A DNA stretch of 11,706 nucleotides from Actinomycetes bacterium (GTDB lineage Bacteria > Actinomycetota > Acidimicrobiia > Acidimicrobiales > Palsa-688), in the NCBI GenBank assembly GCA_021819345.1, contig JAKARG010000050.1, positions 1 through 11,706 of the forward strand. Direction: 5' to 3'. Positions 1 through 6,188 of this stretch are shown piece after piece (the first letter of the stretch is position 1; every line of letters starts with the position of its first letter). The translations under genes were made by a program, and so were the position numbers. The notes below the pieces were generated by a model. That model was not told the origin of the DNA and ran no database searches. It saw only the letters and a program-made list of their open reading frames with translations.

Positions 1-247
1 ACCGGCCGAGCACCGCGGCGATCTCGGGGTGGGCGCTCTCGGCCAGCTCGCCCCGGCGGACCCGGCTCATCGGGCTCTCGGGGGACCAGGTGCTGAAGAC
101 CTGGTCGACGTGGGCGAGCCAGGCGGCTGCGGGCACGAGGGCCTCTTCCAGGGATCCTTCGGCCGGGAGGTCGGGTGGGCGCCAGGTGAAGACAAAGACC
201 GTGCCCATCGCCTCCACGCTCCGGCTTCGCAGGGCGCTCGGGTTCAC
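1..247 (-). CDS. apbE: FAD:protein FMN transferase (ApbE family), N-terminal part, truncated by window edge
   Basis: ApbE enzymes covalently attach FMN from FAD to a Ser/Thr of extracytoplasmic FMN-binding domains. Only about 82 N-terminal residues are present; the gene continues beyond position 1. Translating the minus strand gives a family-typical N-terminus: an EAMGTVF segment (the conserved MGT motif near residues 14-16), then WLAHVDQVFSTWSPESPMSR, which matches the ApbE pattern of an acidic residue plus FSTY/W and PxSxxSR. Start: the GTG at 247-245 overlaps the TGA of the FMN-binding gene (GTGA), implying translational coupling; in-frame GTG at 217 or ATG at 208 are alternatives. No signal peptide or lipobox is visible in the short leader. 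The neighbouring flavin-acceptor gene and ferric-reductase-like gene support the call. The catalytic part of the enzyme is outside the window. Confidence 0.85.
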   Translation of the reverse strand, partial: MNPSALRSRSVEAMGTVFVFTWRPPDLPAEGSLEEALVPAAAWLAHVDQVFSTWSPESPMSRVRRGELAESAHPEIAAVLGR

Positions 248-747
248 GCGTGCAGCGAGGCCAGGGCCGCCTGGACAGAGGTGGCGTAGGCGTCGGTGGT
301 GTAGCTGGCCCCCGAGATCAGCTGGATTCGGGCGCTCTGAGCCGAGAGCACTTCGTGGCGGAGCATCGGGACGACCTGCTGGGCGATCTGCTGGGAGTAG
401 GAGTCGATCGTCGAGAGCGACGCGAGGCTCACGTTGGTGATCCTCGTCCCGGTCATGGTCACCCTCACCGACAGCTGACCGTACCCGAACGCGATCACCT
501 TGCCGGTGGCGCTGCGGGTGCGCCCCTTGGCAGAGCTGCCCGTGCCGTTACCGGCGGCCCCGCTCGACCCGGCGGCCCTGTTGGGTCCGGAGGCCCCGCT
601 CGACCCGGAGTTGGCTGGGGTGCTCGTGGTGGGCGACCCGGCCGTGGGGGGAGAGGCGACCACGGTGTGTGGCTTGCTCGTGGGGTAGCTGAGCACCCCG
701 GCGACCCCGGCGATGGTGGCGATGACGACGATCGGGCTGCGACGCAA
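244..747 (-). CDS. Secreted or membrane-anchored FMN-binding domain protein (covalent flavin carrier)
   Basis: A 167-residue protein with an N-terminal hydrophobic segment (about residues 5-20, signal peptide or anchor), a Ser/Thr/Gly/Pro/Ala-rich linker (about 25-80) and a C-terminal FMN_bind domain (about 82-165). The segment SGASYT at residues 145-150 fits the flavinylation motif, so Thr150 is the expected site of phosphoester-linked FMN. Family knowledge: such domains carry electrons outside the membrane and need ApbE for maturation; the apbE gene overlaps the end of this one by 4 bp. The start is a TTG at 747, chosen because GGAGGAACC lies at ideal distance upstream (about 752-760) and the hydrophobic segment follows at once. 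It lies 39 bp downstream of the ferric-reductase-like gene in the same direction, so one operon is likely. The physiological electron acceptor is not shown by the sequence. Confidence 0.88.
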   Translation of the reverse strand: MRRSPIVVIATIAGVAGVLSYPTSKPHTVVASPPTAGSPTTSTPANSGSSGASGPNRAAGSSGAAGNGTGSSAKGRTRSATGKVIAFGYGQLSVRVTMTGTRITNVSLASLSTIDSYSQQIAQQVVPMLRHEVLSAQSARIQLISGASYTTDAYATSVQAALASLHA

Positions 748-764
748 GGTTGGTTCCTCCGGTG
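748..764 (-). promoter_or_regulatory. Strong Shine-Dalgarno site supporting a TTG start
   Basis: On the minus strand GGAGGAACCAACC immediately precedes TTG CGT CGC. GGAGG sits about 8 bases before the TTG. This site decides the otherwise unexpected TTG start of the FMN-binding protein and implies that it is translated independently of the upstream reductase gene. Confidence 0.7.
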
Positions 765-786
765 CTCTGGTTGGGGGACCCTCGGG

Positions 787-2193
787 TCAGAGGGCGTAGG
801 CTTCGCGATGGATGGCTTCGTCGGGGACGCCGAGGCGGCTCGCGGCGGAGGCGACCGAGGCGACGAGGTCCTCGGGACCGGCGACGTAGAGGTCCGCCTC
901 GGTGATGTCGGGCACGAGCTGACGGAGGAGGCGAGCGTCGAGCAGGTGCTTGCGTCGTGAGCCGTACAGCTCGTGGAGGACCCCGCCGCGCGCGGCCACC
1001 AGCGCGGTGACCTCGTCGAGCAGGGGCATCGCCGCGGCCGAGGGGGCCCGCAGGATCACCACCGGCGCGCTCCCCGGCGGCAGGTCCTCGAGCAGGGCAC
1101 GCACTGCGGTCACCCCCACCCCGCCGGCCACCGCCACCATCTTCCGACGCCTCCGGGAGGCTGCGGTGAACACCCCGTAGGGACCTTCGAACGCCACCCG
1201 TGTCCCGCGCCGTAGACGGGCGATGTCGCGGGAGTGGTCGCCGAGGCCCCGCACGGTGATCCTCAGGTAGCCCTGCTGTGGCAGGCCCGAGACGGTGTAG
1301 GGGTGCGCCTGCCACCACAGCCCCCGGGCGAGGAAGCGCCATTCCATGAACTGCCCCCCCTGCAGTGCGAGCCGCTCGAGCGCCCGGCCCCGCAGGACGA
1401 TCGAGGCCACGTCGGATGTCTCCTGGCGGACCTCCCAGACCACCAGCCGGTGCCGGAGCGTCCGGGCGAGCGGCAGCCCGAAGCGGAACAGGATCACGCT
1501 GCCCGCGGTCGCCGCCCACACCGCAGCCCAGATCGCCTGGTTGACGGGGTGCCCGACGAAGTCGGGTCCGAGCACCAGGACGTGTGCGAACGACAGCGCC
1601 AGGGCCAGGTAGAGGTAGAGGTGCACCACCCACCAGGTCTCGCGGCGGAGCCTGCGGCGGACGGCCCGCACCGATGCGAACCCGGCCATGAGCATCAGGC
1701 CCAGTCCGGCGAAGGCGGCGAGCATGTCGGGGTAGCTGCGAACGAAGGATCCGATCTCCCGCAGTGCGCCCGTCCGCGCGGCCTGTGCGTAGCCGATGAC
1801 GAGGACGAGGGCATGGATGCTGAGCAGGGTTATCGGCCAAGGTCCGAGGAGCCGGTGCCAGCGCAGGAGGCCGTCGAAGCCGAGGGCCGCCTCCACCGGC
1901 GGGATCCGGCTGGCGAGCAGCACCATCAGCATCGCGAGGTAGGTGCCGACCAGTCCGGTCAGGCTCCCGGCGAAGATCGCCACCCCTCCGGGGGCGGAGA
2001 GGGCCCCGGCGGGCTCGTCCCGGATGGCGACGGCGACCACCATCCCGAGGCCGAGCCCCGCCGCTGCGGCGACGATGGTCGGGATCTCCCGGTGGACCCG
2101 GCCGAGCGTGGGGGCCCGTCGGGTGCTCGGGGGCGCTGGGCGACGGGTGGTCGTGGTGGTCACGGGGCGAGTATCGCCCGGCCGCGGTCCCAC
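787..2193 (-). CDS. Ferric-reductase-like transmembrane haem protein fused to an FAD/NAD(P)H oxidoreductase
   Basis: 468 residues from the first GTG. A membrane half (about residues 38-240) has roughly six hydrophobic segments and four histidines in the bis-haem arrangement: H113 (RWHRLLG) and H127 (SIHALV) on one helix pair, H191 (VVHLYLYL) and H204 (FAHVLVLG) on another. The cytosolic half has an FAD-binding stretch HPYTVSG (297-303), a glycine-rich NAD(P)H motif GGVGVT (357-362) and a C-terminus ending EAYAL, as in ferredoxin-NADP reductase-like modules. The usual CGP near the nicotinamide reads AGP (438-440). Expected role: move electrons from cytosolic NAD(P)H via FAD and haems across the membrane, here probably to the downstream FMN-binding protein. 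Start uncertain: GTG at 2193 has GGAG about 9 bases upstream, while a GTG at 2163 (VTTTTT) is an alternative with weaker spacing. NADPH-oxidase-like or sulfoxide-reductase-haem-like roles are possible, but this gene order favours flavin-based extracytoplasmic electron transfer. Confidence 0.88.
   Translation of the reverse strand: MGPRPGDTRPVTTTTTRRPAPPSTRRAPTLGRVHREIPTIVAAAAGLGLGMVVAVAIRDEPAGALSAPGGVAIFAGSLTGLVGTYLAMLMVLLASRIPPVEAALGFDGLLRWHRLLGPWPITLLSIHALVLVIGYAQAARTGALREIGSFVRSYPDMLAAFAGLGLMLMAGFASVRAVRRRLRRETWWVVHLYLYLALALSFAHVLVLGPDFVGHPVNQAIWAAVWAATAGSVILFRFGLPLARTLRHRLVVWEVRQETSDVASIVLRGRALERLALQGGQFMEWRFLARGLWWQAHPYTVSGLPQQGYLRITVRGLGDHSRDIARLRRGTRVAFEGPYGVFTAASRRRRKMVAVAGGVGVTAVRALLEDLPPGSAPVVILRAPSAAAMPLLDEVTALVAARGGVLHELYGSRRKHLLDARLLRQLVPDITEADLYVAGPEDLVASVASAASRLGVPDEAIHREAYAL
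2165..2179. promoter_or_regulatory. Perfect 6-3-6 inverted repeat at the start of the reductase operon
   Basis: GGGCGA-GTA-TCGCCC is a perfect inverted repeat. It lies two bases upstream of the alternative GTG start (2163-2161) and inside codons 5-10 if the 2193 start is used. It could be an operator or a short mRNA hairpin that influences start choice; chance occurrence in GC-rich DNA is also possible. Confidence 0.3.
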
Positions 2194-2246
2194 TCGGCCC
2201 CGCTCCGCGTAGTTCTCAGCAAGCTCCTGGCTGCCTTGGTCCTGCC

Positions 2247-3737
2247 CTAACCGAGAGGTGACGAGCCGCTTGTGCTGGCGGTTATCGGCGTGGGTGTCCG
2301 GACCTCGATGAAGTCACGGGACTCGAGAGTGGGACCGAGGTAGCGGGTGGAGGGGCGCTGCTGGCCGGGGAAGAGCTTCGCCGAGCTCACCTCGTAGGGG
2401 TCGGCGGGGTTGGGGTGACCGAAGAAGTTGAACGTGACCCAATAGGGGTTGATGTCGAGGGTCATGGCCCGGATCGCTCCGGCGCGCTGCAGCGACTCGG
2501 CCAGGGTGCGGGCGCTCAGGTACGGACCGGCGACGTAGACCAGCGCCCCGTCCTTGGTCACTCCGAGGCCGCTGCGAGCGACGATCGTGTAGGCGCCGAG
2601 GGTCGCGCCCCAGACCTCGATGTCGTTGTAGGTGGCGGTGGGCGAGACCACGCCGTTGTTGACCATCGGCACGAGGTTCTGCAGCACCGAGACGACCTGT
2701 GGGGTCATCTTCACCTGGGTCCCCCACGCCCCGATGTTCACGTGGCCGTTCTTGTAGATGACGAAGCTCGCAGCGCCCTGGACGAGGGGGACGGCGGTCT
2801 TGCCGTCCAAGTAGAAGCCGCCGTGGGCGTCGGCGAAGCGGAACCCTCCGTTGAACGCAGCTGCGATCGTCGGCAGCTCGGAGTGGGTGATGTAGGGCGG
2901 ATGGGCCCACTTCCCGCCCGGCTCGGTGAGCCCGGGAATGAGCGACAGCTTCATGAGCAGCGGGTCGATCCAGACCGCGGTCGTGATCTGGCTGGTGTAG
3001 ACCTTGTCGGCTCTGAACTGGGCCTCGTACATGCCCGGGTACCCGTCCACGGTCGGCCCGACCGGCTTCCACTGGCCCTCCCCGGGGAGCGCCGGATGGA
3101 CCACGAGGGGCACCGGGGACGGGGCGGGGAGGTGGGCGACGACGGTCTTGGCCTGCTGGACCTTCTTCGTCGGGGTGGTCCCCGCCGACCCCCCGGTCGC
3201 CGGCAGCGCGTTCAGGTGCTTGGGGCGCCCGCCCTTGGCGGGCTTCTCCAGGTTGTAGAGCACCTTCTCGGCGTTGGTGCTGAGGAAGGCCAGGTCGTGG
3301 CTGCGCATCCAGTCGGCCATGTTGGCGGTGAAGGAGGTGTTGCCCGGGGCCGTGAGCGAGGCCAGCACCGGCCAGGAGACGAGCAGCAGGGCGAGGACAG
3401 GGATCCCGATCCGGAGCCGGCGAGCCCGACGGCTCCGGGGGCGCCGCCCGCCCCCGCCAGATGGCCGTCGGCGTCCGGCGAGCCCGCCGGCGGGGCTCTC
3501 CCCGGCCCGACCGCCGGCCCGGGACCGCTCGCCGGCCCGGGACCGCTCGCCGGCACGGGACCGCTCGCCGGCACGGTCCCGACCGCCGCCCCGGTCCGGA
3601 TCGCCGGCCCGGGACCGCTCGCCGGCGCCCGCCTCGGCGCCGCGCTCCACGTAGCGGCGGGGCAGCACCCCGCCGTCGTCGGGGTCTCCGGAACGGCTCG
3701 GCTTCGAAGTGGAGCTCCTCATGGCTTCGATCTTCAC
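2247..3737 (-). CDS. Membrane-anchored phosphodiester glycosidase (NAGPA) domain protein
   Basis: 496 residues. Residues 1-107 are a basic, low-complexity cytoplasmic tail containing tandem copies of GERSRA; 108-130 form one transmembrane anchor (IGIPVLALLLVSWPVLASL); the rest is predicted extracytoplasmic. A Pro/Thr/Lys linker (about 165-215) leads to a C-terminal domain (about 235-480) with hallmarks of the NAGPA/DUF2233 family: IAAAFNGGF (291-299), DGKTAVPL, INIGAWG-like strand (NIGAWG, 334-339), a VARSGLGVTKDGALVYVAG strand pair (386-404) and MTLDINPYW (425-433). The family is named for the lysosomal enzyme that removes N-acetylglucosamine from a phosphodiester; bacterial members are mostly uncharacterised. 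Start GTG at 3737, with AGGGA about 5 bases upstream; an ATG at 3722 would also work. It is divergent from the ubiA-dprE1-dprE2 operon across 98 bp, so a role in envelope glycan or lipid-phosphate processing is possible, but this is inference from position. Confidence 0.8.
   Translation of the reverse strand: MKIEAMRSSTSKPSRSGDPDDGGVLPRRYVERGAEAGAGERSRAGDPDRGGGRDRAGERSRAGERSRAGERSRAGGRAGESPAGGLAGRRRPSGGGGRRPRSRRARRLRIGIPVLALLLVSWPVLASLTAPGNTSFTANMADWMRSHDLAFLSTNAEKVLYNLEKPAKGGRPKHLNALPATGGSAGTTPTKKVQQAKTVVAHLPAPSPVPLVVHPALPGEGQWKPVGPTVDGYPGMYEAQFRADKVYTSQITTAVWIDPLLMKLSLIPGLTEPGGKWAHPPYITHSELPTIAAAFNGGFRFADAHGGFYLDGKTAVPLVQGAASFVIYKNGHVNIGAWGTQVKMTPQVVSVLQNLVPMVNNGVVSPTATYNDIEVWGATLGAYTIVARSGLGVTKDGALVYVAGPYLSARTLAESLQRAGAIRAMTLDINPYWVTFNFFGHPNPADPYEVSSAKLFPGQQRPSTRYLGPTLESRDFIEVRTPTPITASTSGSSPLG
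3505..3630 (-). repeat. 18-bp tandem repeat tract (about seven units) inside the NAGPA-domain gene
   Basis: Units of 18 bases start at 3505, 3523, 3541, 3559, 3577, 3595 and 3613; the core on the plus strand is GACCGCTCGCCGGCMCGG (M = A or C). Units 3541 and 3559 are identical, 3523 differs by one base, and 3577 and 3595 are more diverged. On the coding strand each unit gives six residues, GERSRA with variants such as GDPDRG, so copy-number changes keep the frame. It lies wholly in the charged cytoplasmic tail before the membrane anchor. Confidence 0.85.
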
Positions 3738-3835
3738 ACCTTCCCTGCAGCTTTGCGGAAGGCTCAGGTGAAGCTGCGGTCAAGGTCGCGGCCAGCCAGG
3801 GTGTGCCGGCCCCGACCAGCTAGCGTCGGAGCCGC

Positions 3836-4777
3836 ATGGTACAGCTGGCCACCAACCGGACCGCAGCCGGAGGGCGGGGAGGCCCTCCCGGGCCGGCCCT
3901 GCGCGCCCGGGGGCTGATAGGGGTCGCACGCCCGAGGCAGTGGACCAAGAACGTGCTCGTCTTCGCCGCCCCGGTCGCAGCCGGGGTGGTCGGCAACGGG
4001 GCGCTCGACCTGCGGGCATTGGCGACCTCTGCGCTGTTCTGCCTGGTCGCCTCCGGCAGCTACTTCGTCAACGATGCCCTCGATGCCGAGGCGGACCGGG
4101 CGCACCCGCTCAAGCGGTCCCGCCCGGTGGCGGCAGGGCTGGTGCCTGCGCGCCTGGCCATCGGGCTCGGCGTGGCGCTCGAGGTTCTCGCCGTCGGGCT
4201 CTCCGGACTGCTCACCTGGCGTCTCGCGGTGGTCCTCGGGGTCTACGTGGGGGTCCAGGTGGCCTACAACCTCCGCCTCAAGCAGGTGCCGGTCTGGGAC
4301 CTCGTGTGCGTGGCGAGCGGCTTCGTCCTGCGGGCGATCGCGGGCGGCGTGGCGGTGGCGGTACCGGTGTCGCAGTGGTTCCTCATCGTTGCGACCTTCG
4401 GGAGCCTGCTCATGGTCACCGGCAAGCGCCTCGCCGAGCTGCTCGAGCTCGGCGAGGGGGGAGGTGCTCACCGCAAGACCCTCGAGGACTACAGCACCAC
4501 CTTCTTGCGCACGGTGCTCGCGATATCGGCGGCCGGGGCGAGCATCGGCTACGCCCTGTGGGCCTTCGACCTGCGGACCGCGCTCCGCCACGACGCCGAC
4601 CCGATCTGGTTCGAGCTGTCGATCGTGCCCGTGCTCGTCGCCCTGCTCCACTACACCTTCCTCGTCGAGCGCGGCGAGGGAGCCCGCCCCGAGCGCCTGG
4701 TGCTGCGGGACCGTTCCCTGCAGGCCCTCGGCCTGGTGTGGGCGGTGCTGCTCGTGGTGGGCGTCTATGGTCACTGA
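3836..4777 (+). CDS. ubiA: Decaprenyl-phosphate phosphoribosyltransferase (5-phosphoribosyl-monophosphodecaprenol synthase), UbiA superfamily
   Basis: 313 residues, a polytopic membrane protein. It should transfer 5-phosphoribose from PRPP to decaprenyl phosphate, the first committed membrane step toward decaprenylphosphoryl-arabinose. Seen: RPRQWTKNVLVFAAP (33-47), typical of this subfamily rather than of quinone-pathway UbiA; the first Asp-rich motif ND-x2-D-x3-D at N79, D80, D83 and D87, followed by RAHPLKRSRPVAAG (88-101); the second motif Y144-NLRLK-x5-D155; and FVLRAIAGGVA (163-173). These align well, from memory, with mycobacterial Rv3806c. The length is normal. ATG at 3836 is preceded by GGAG five bases upstream; TAGCGT at 3821-3826 could be a -10 box for a nearly leaderless message. 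It overlaps the next gene by 11 bp. The downstream dprE1 and dprE2 homologues fix the pathway; other UbiA substrates are unlikely. Confidence 0.93.
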   Translation: MVQLATNRTAAGGRGGPPGPALRARGLIGVARPRQWTKNVLVFAAPVAAGVVGNGALDLRALATSALFCLVASGSYFVNDALDAEADRAHPLKRSRPVAAGLVPARLAIGLGVALEVLAVGLSGLLTWRLAVVLGVYVGVQVAYNLRLKQVPVWDLVCVASGFVLRAIAGGVAVAVPVSQWFLIVATFGSLLMVTGKRLAELLELGEGGGAHRKTLEDYSTTFLRTVLAISAAGASIGYALWAFDLRTALRHDADPIWFELSIVPVLVALLHYTFLVERGEGARPERLVLRDRSLQALGLVWAVLLVVGVYGH

Positions 4778-6188
4778 GCCGCAGAGGGAGGCTTCGCCGG
4801 ACGACAGCCGGCGCCCACCGGCGGGCGCCCCTCGTCTGCTCGCCGGCTGGGGCCGGACCTCCCCGAGCCGGGCGACGGTCGTCTTCCCTCGCAGCGTCGA
4901 GGAGGCGGAGGAGCTCGTAGCGAGCGCCGGCGGCCGGGGGTTGGTCGCGCGCGGGCTCGGGCGCAGCTACGGTGACGCTGCCCAGTGCGCCGGGGGAACG
5001 GTGGTCGACACCCGTGGCCTGGACCGGGTCCGCACGATCGACGTCGACAGGGCGACCGCATCGGTTCAAGCCGGTGCCAGCCTGGACCAGCTGATCCGGC
5101 GCCTGCTGCCGCTCGGGCTCTGGCCGCTCGTCACGCCCGGGACCCGCCAGGTGAGCGTCGGTGGGGCGGTCGCCTCCGACATCCACGGCAAGAACCACCA
5201 CCGCGACGGCTCGTTCGCCGAGCACGTGGGCTCGATCACGCTGGCGACCCCGGGGCAGGGCGTCGTCGAGGTCGGTCCCGACCGCGACCCAGAGCTGTAC
5301 TGGGCCACCGCTGGTGGCATGGGGCTGACCGGGGTGATCCTCGAGGCAAACCTGCGGCTCCTGCCGGTCGAGACCTCCTGGGTCAGGGTCGACACCGAGC
5401 GGATCGGCGACCTCGACGGCCTGATGGCCCGCATGGTCGAGCTCGACGCCGGCTACCGCTACTCGGTCGCCTGGATCGACTGCCTCGCTCGGGGTCGGCA
5501 CCTCGGGCGCGGGGTGCTCGACCTCGGCGACCACGCGAGCATCTCCGACCTCCCCCGCAGGGCCCGGCGCGAGCCGCTGCGCCCCGTCGCGAGCACCCGC
5601 CTCCAAGCACCGCCGGCGGTCCCGGGAGGGCTGCTCAACCGCACGAGCATCGCTGCTTTCAATGCCGCCTGGTACGCCAAGGCTCCCCGGAGCCGCTACG
5701 GGCACCTGGTGGAGGTCGGGTCGTTCTTCCACCCTCTCGACGGGGTCGGGTCCTGGAACCGCCTCTACGGTCCCCGGGGGTTCGTCCAGTACCAGCTGAC
5801 TGTGCCCGACGGGGCCGAGGACGTGCTCCGCCGGGCGGTCGAGGCGTTCAGCTCGTCGCAGGTGGCCTCGTTCCTCGCAGTGCTGAAGCGCTTCGGGCCG
5901 GCGGACCCCGGCCCGCTGTCGTTCCCGCGACAGGGTTGGACCCTGGCGCTCGACCTGCCGGCCGCTTCCCGGGGCCTTTCCCCCCTCCTCGACCGCCTCG
6001 ACGAGGAGGTCGCCGCCGCCGGCGGGCGGATCTACCTGAGCAAGGACTCACGGCTGCGCCCCGAGCTGCTCGGGGCGATGTACCCCCGCCTCGGGGAGTG
6101 GAGGCGCGCTCGGGACCGGGCGGACCCGCAGCGGGTGCTCGTCTCGGACCTCGCCCGGCGCCTCGACCTGCTCGGCGACGCGCAGTGA
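4767..6188 (+). CDS. dprE1: Decaprenylphosphoryl-beta-D-ribose 2'-oxidase, FAD-dependent
   Basis: 473 residues. With DprE2 it epimerises decaprenylphosphoryl-ribose to the arabinose form; this subunit oxidises the 2'-hydroxyl. The FAD-binding N-terminal half has LAGWGRTSPS (25-34), ARGLGRSYGD (61-70), TPGTRQVSVGGAVASDIHGK and KNHH; H140 corresponds to the FAD-linked His132 of the M. tuberculosis enzyme. The substrate half has FFHPLDGVGSWNR, YGPRGFVQYQ, LSFPRQGW and YLSKDSR, where K426 corresponds to the catalytic Lys418. The position of mycobacterial Cys387, the residue attacked by benzothiazinones, is Ala394 (codon 5946-5948). I chose ATG 4767, overlapping the end of ubiA by 11 bp: it gives the expected length and the homologous N-terminus, while the open frame further upstream is only a shadow of ubiA. 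Translational coupling with both neighbours is likely. Full-length and intact. Confidence 0.94.
   Translation: MVTEPQREASPDDSRRPPAGAPRLLAGWGRTSPSRATVVFPRSVEEAEELVASAGGRGLVARGLGRSYGDAAQCAGGTVVDTRGLDRVRTIDVDRATASVQAGASLDQLIRRLLPLGLWPLVTPGTRQVSVGGAVASDIHGKNHHRDGSFAEHVGSITLATPGQGVVEVGPDRDPELYWATAGGMGLTGVILEANLRLLPVETSWVRVDTERIGDLDGLMARMVELDAGYRYSVAWIDCLARGRHLGRGVLDLGDHASISDLPRRARREPLRPVASTRLQAPPAVPGGLLNRTSIAAFNAAWYAKAPRSRYGHLVEVGSFFHPLDGVGSWNRLYGPRGFVQYQLTVPDGAEDVLRRAVEAFSSSQVASFLAVLKRFGPADPGPLSFPRQGWTLALDLPAASRGLSPLLDRLDEEVAAAGGRIYLSKDSRLRPELLGAMYPRLGEWRRARDRADPQRVLVSDLARRLDLLGDAQ

Noticed and set aside
548..1840. Long open frame (430 codons) on the minus strand overlapping the ferric-reductase-like gene
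   Set aside because: Arg/Pro/Gly-rich composition without domains; it is the alternative-frame shadow expected in GC-rich DNA beneath a clearly conserved gene.
3505..3630. CRISPR array from the regularly spaced repeats
   Set aside because: The 18-bp units are directly contiguous with no unique spacers and preserve the reading frame; this is a coding minisatellite.
3778..3783. TTGACC on the minus strand as a -35 box for the NAGPA-domain gene
   Set aside because: No credible -10 follows at 16-18 bases, so the promoter could not be supported.
2415..3917. 500-codon open frame on the plus strand across the NAGPA-domain gene
   Set aside because: No recognisable family motif, and it lies opposite a well-conserved coding region; a GC-rich antisense shadow.
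4074..4766. Upstream extension of the dprE1 open frame through ubiA, as a fusion or long N-terminus
   Set aside because: The residues are low-complexity Ser/Arg/Cys runs lying inside ubiA; ATG 4767 gives the length and N-terminus expected for DprE1.
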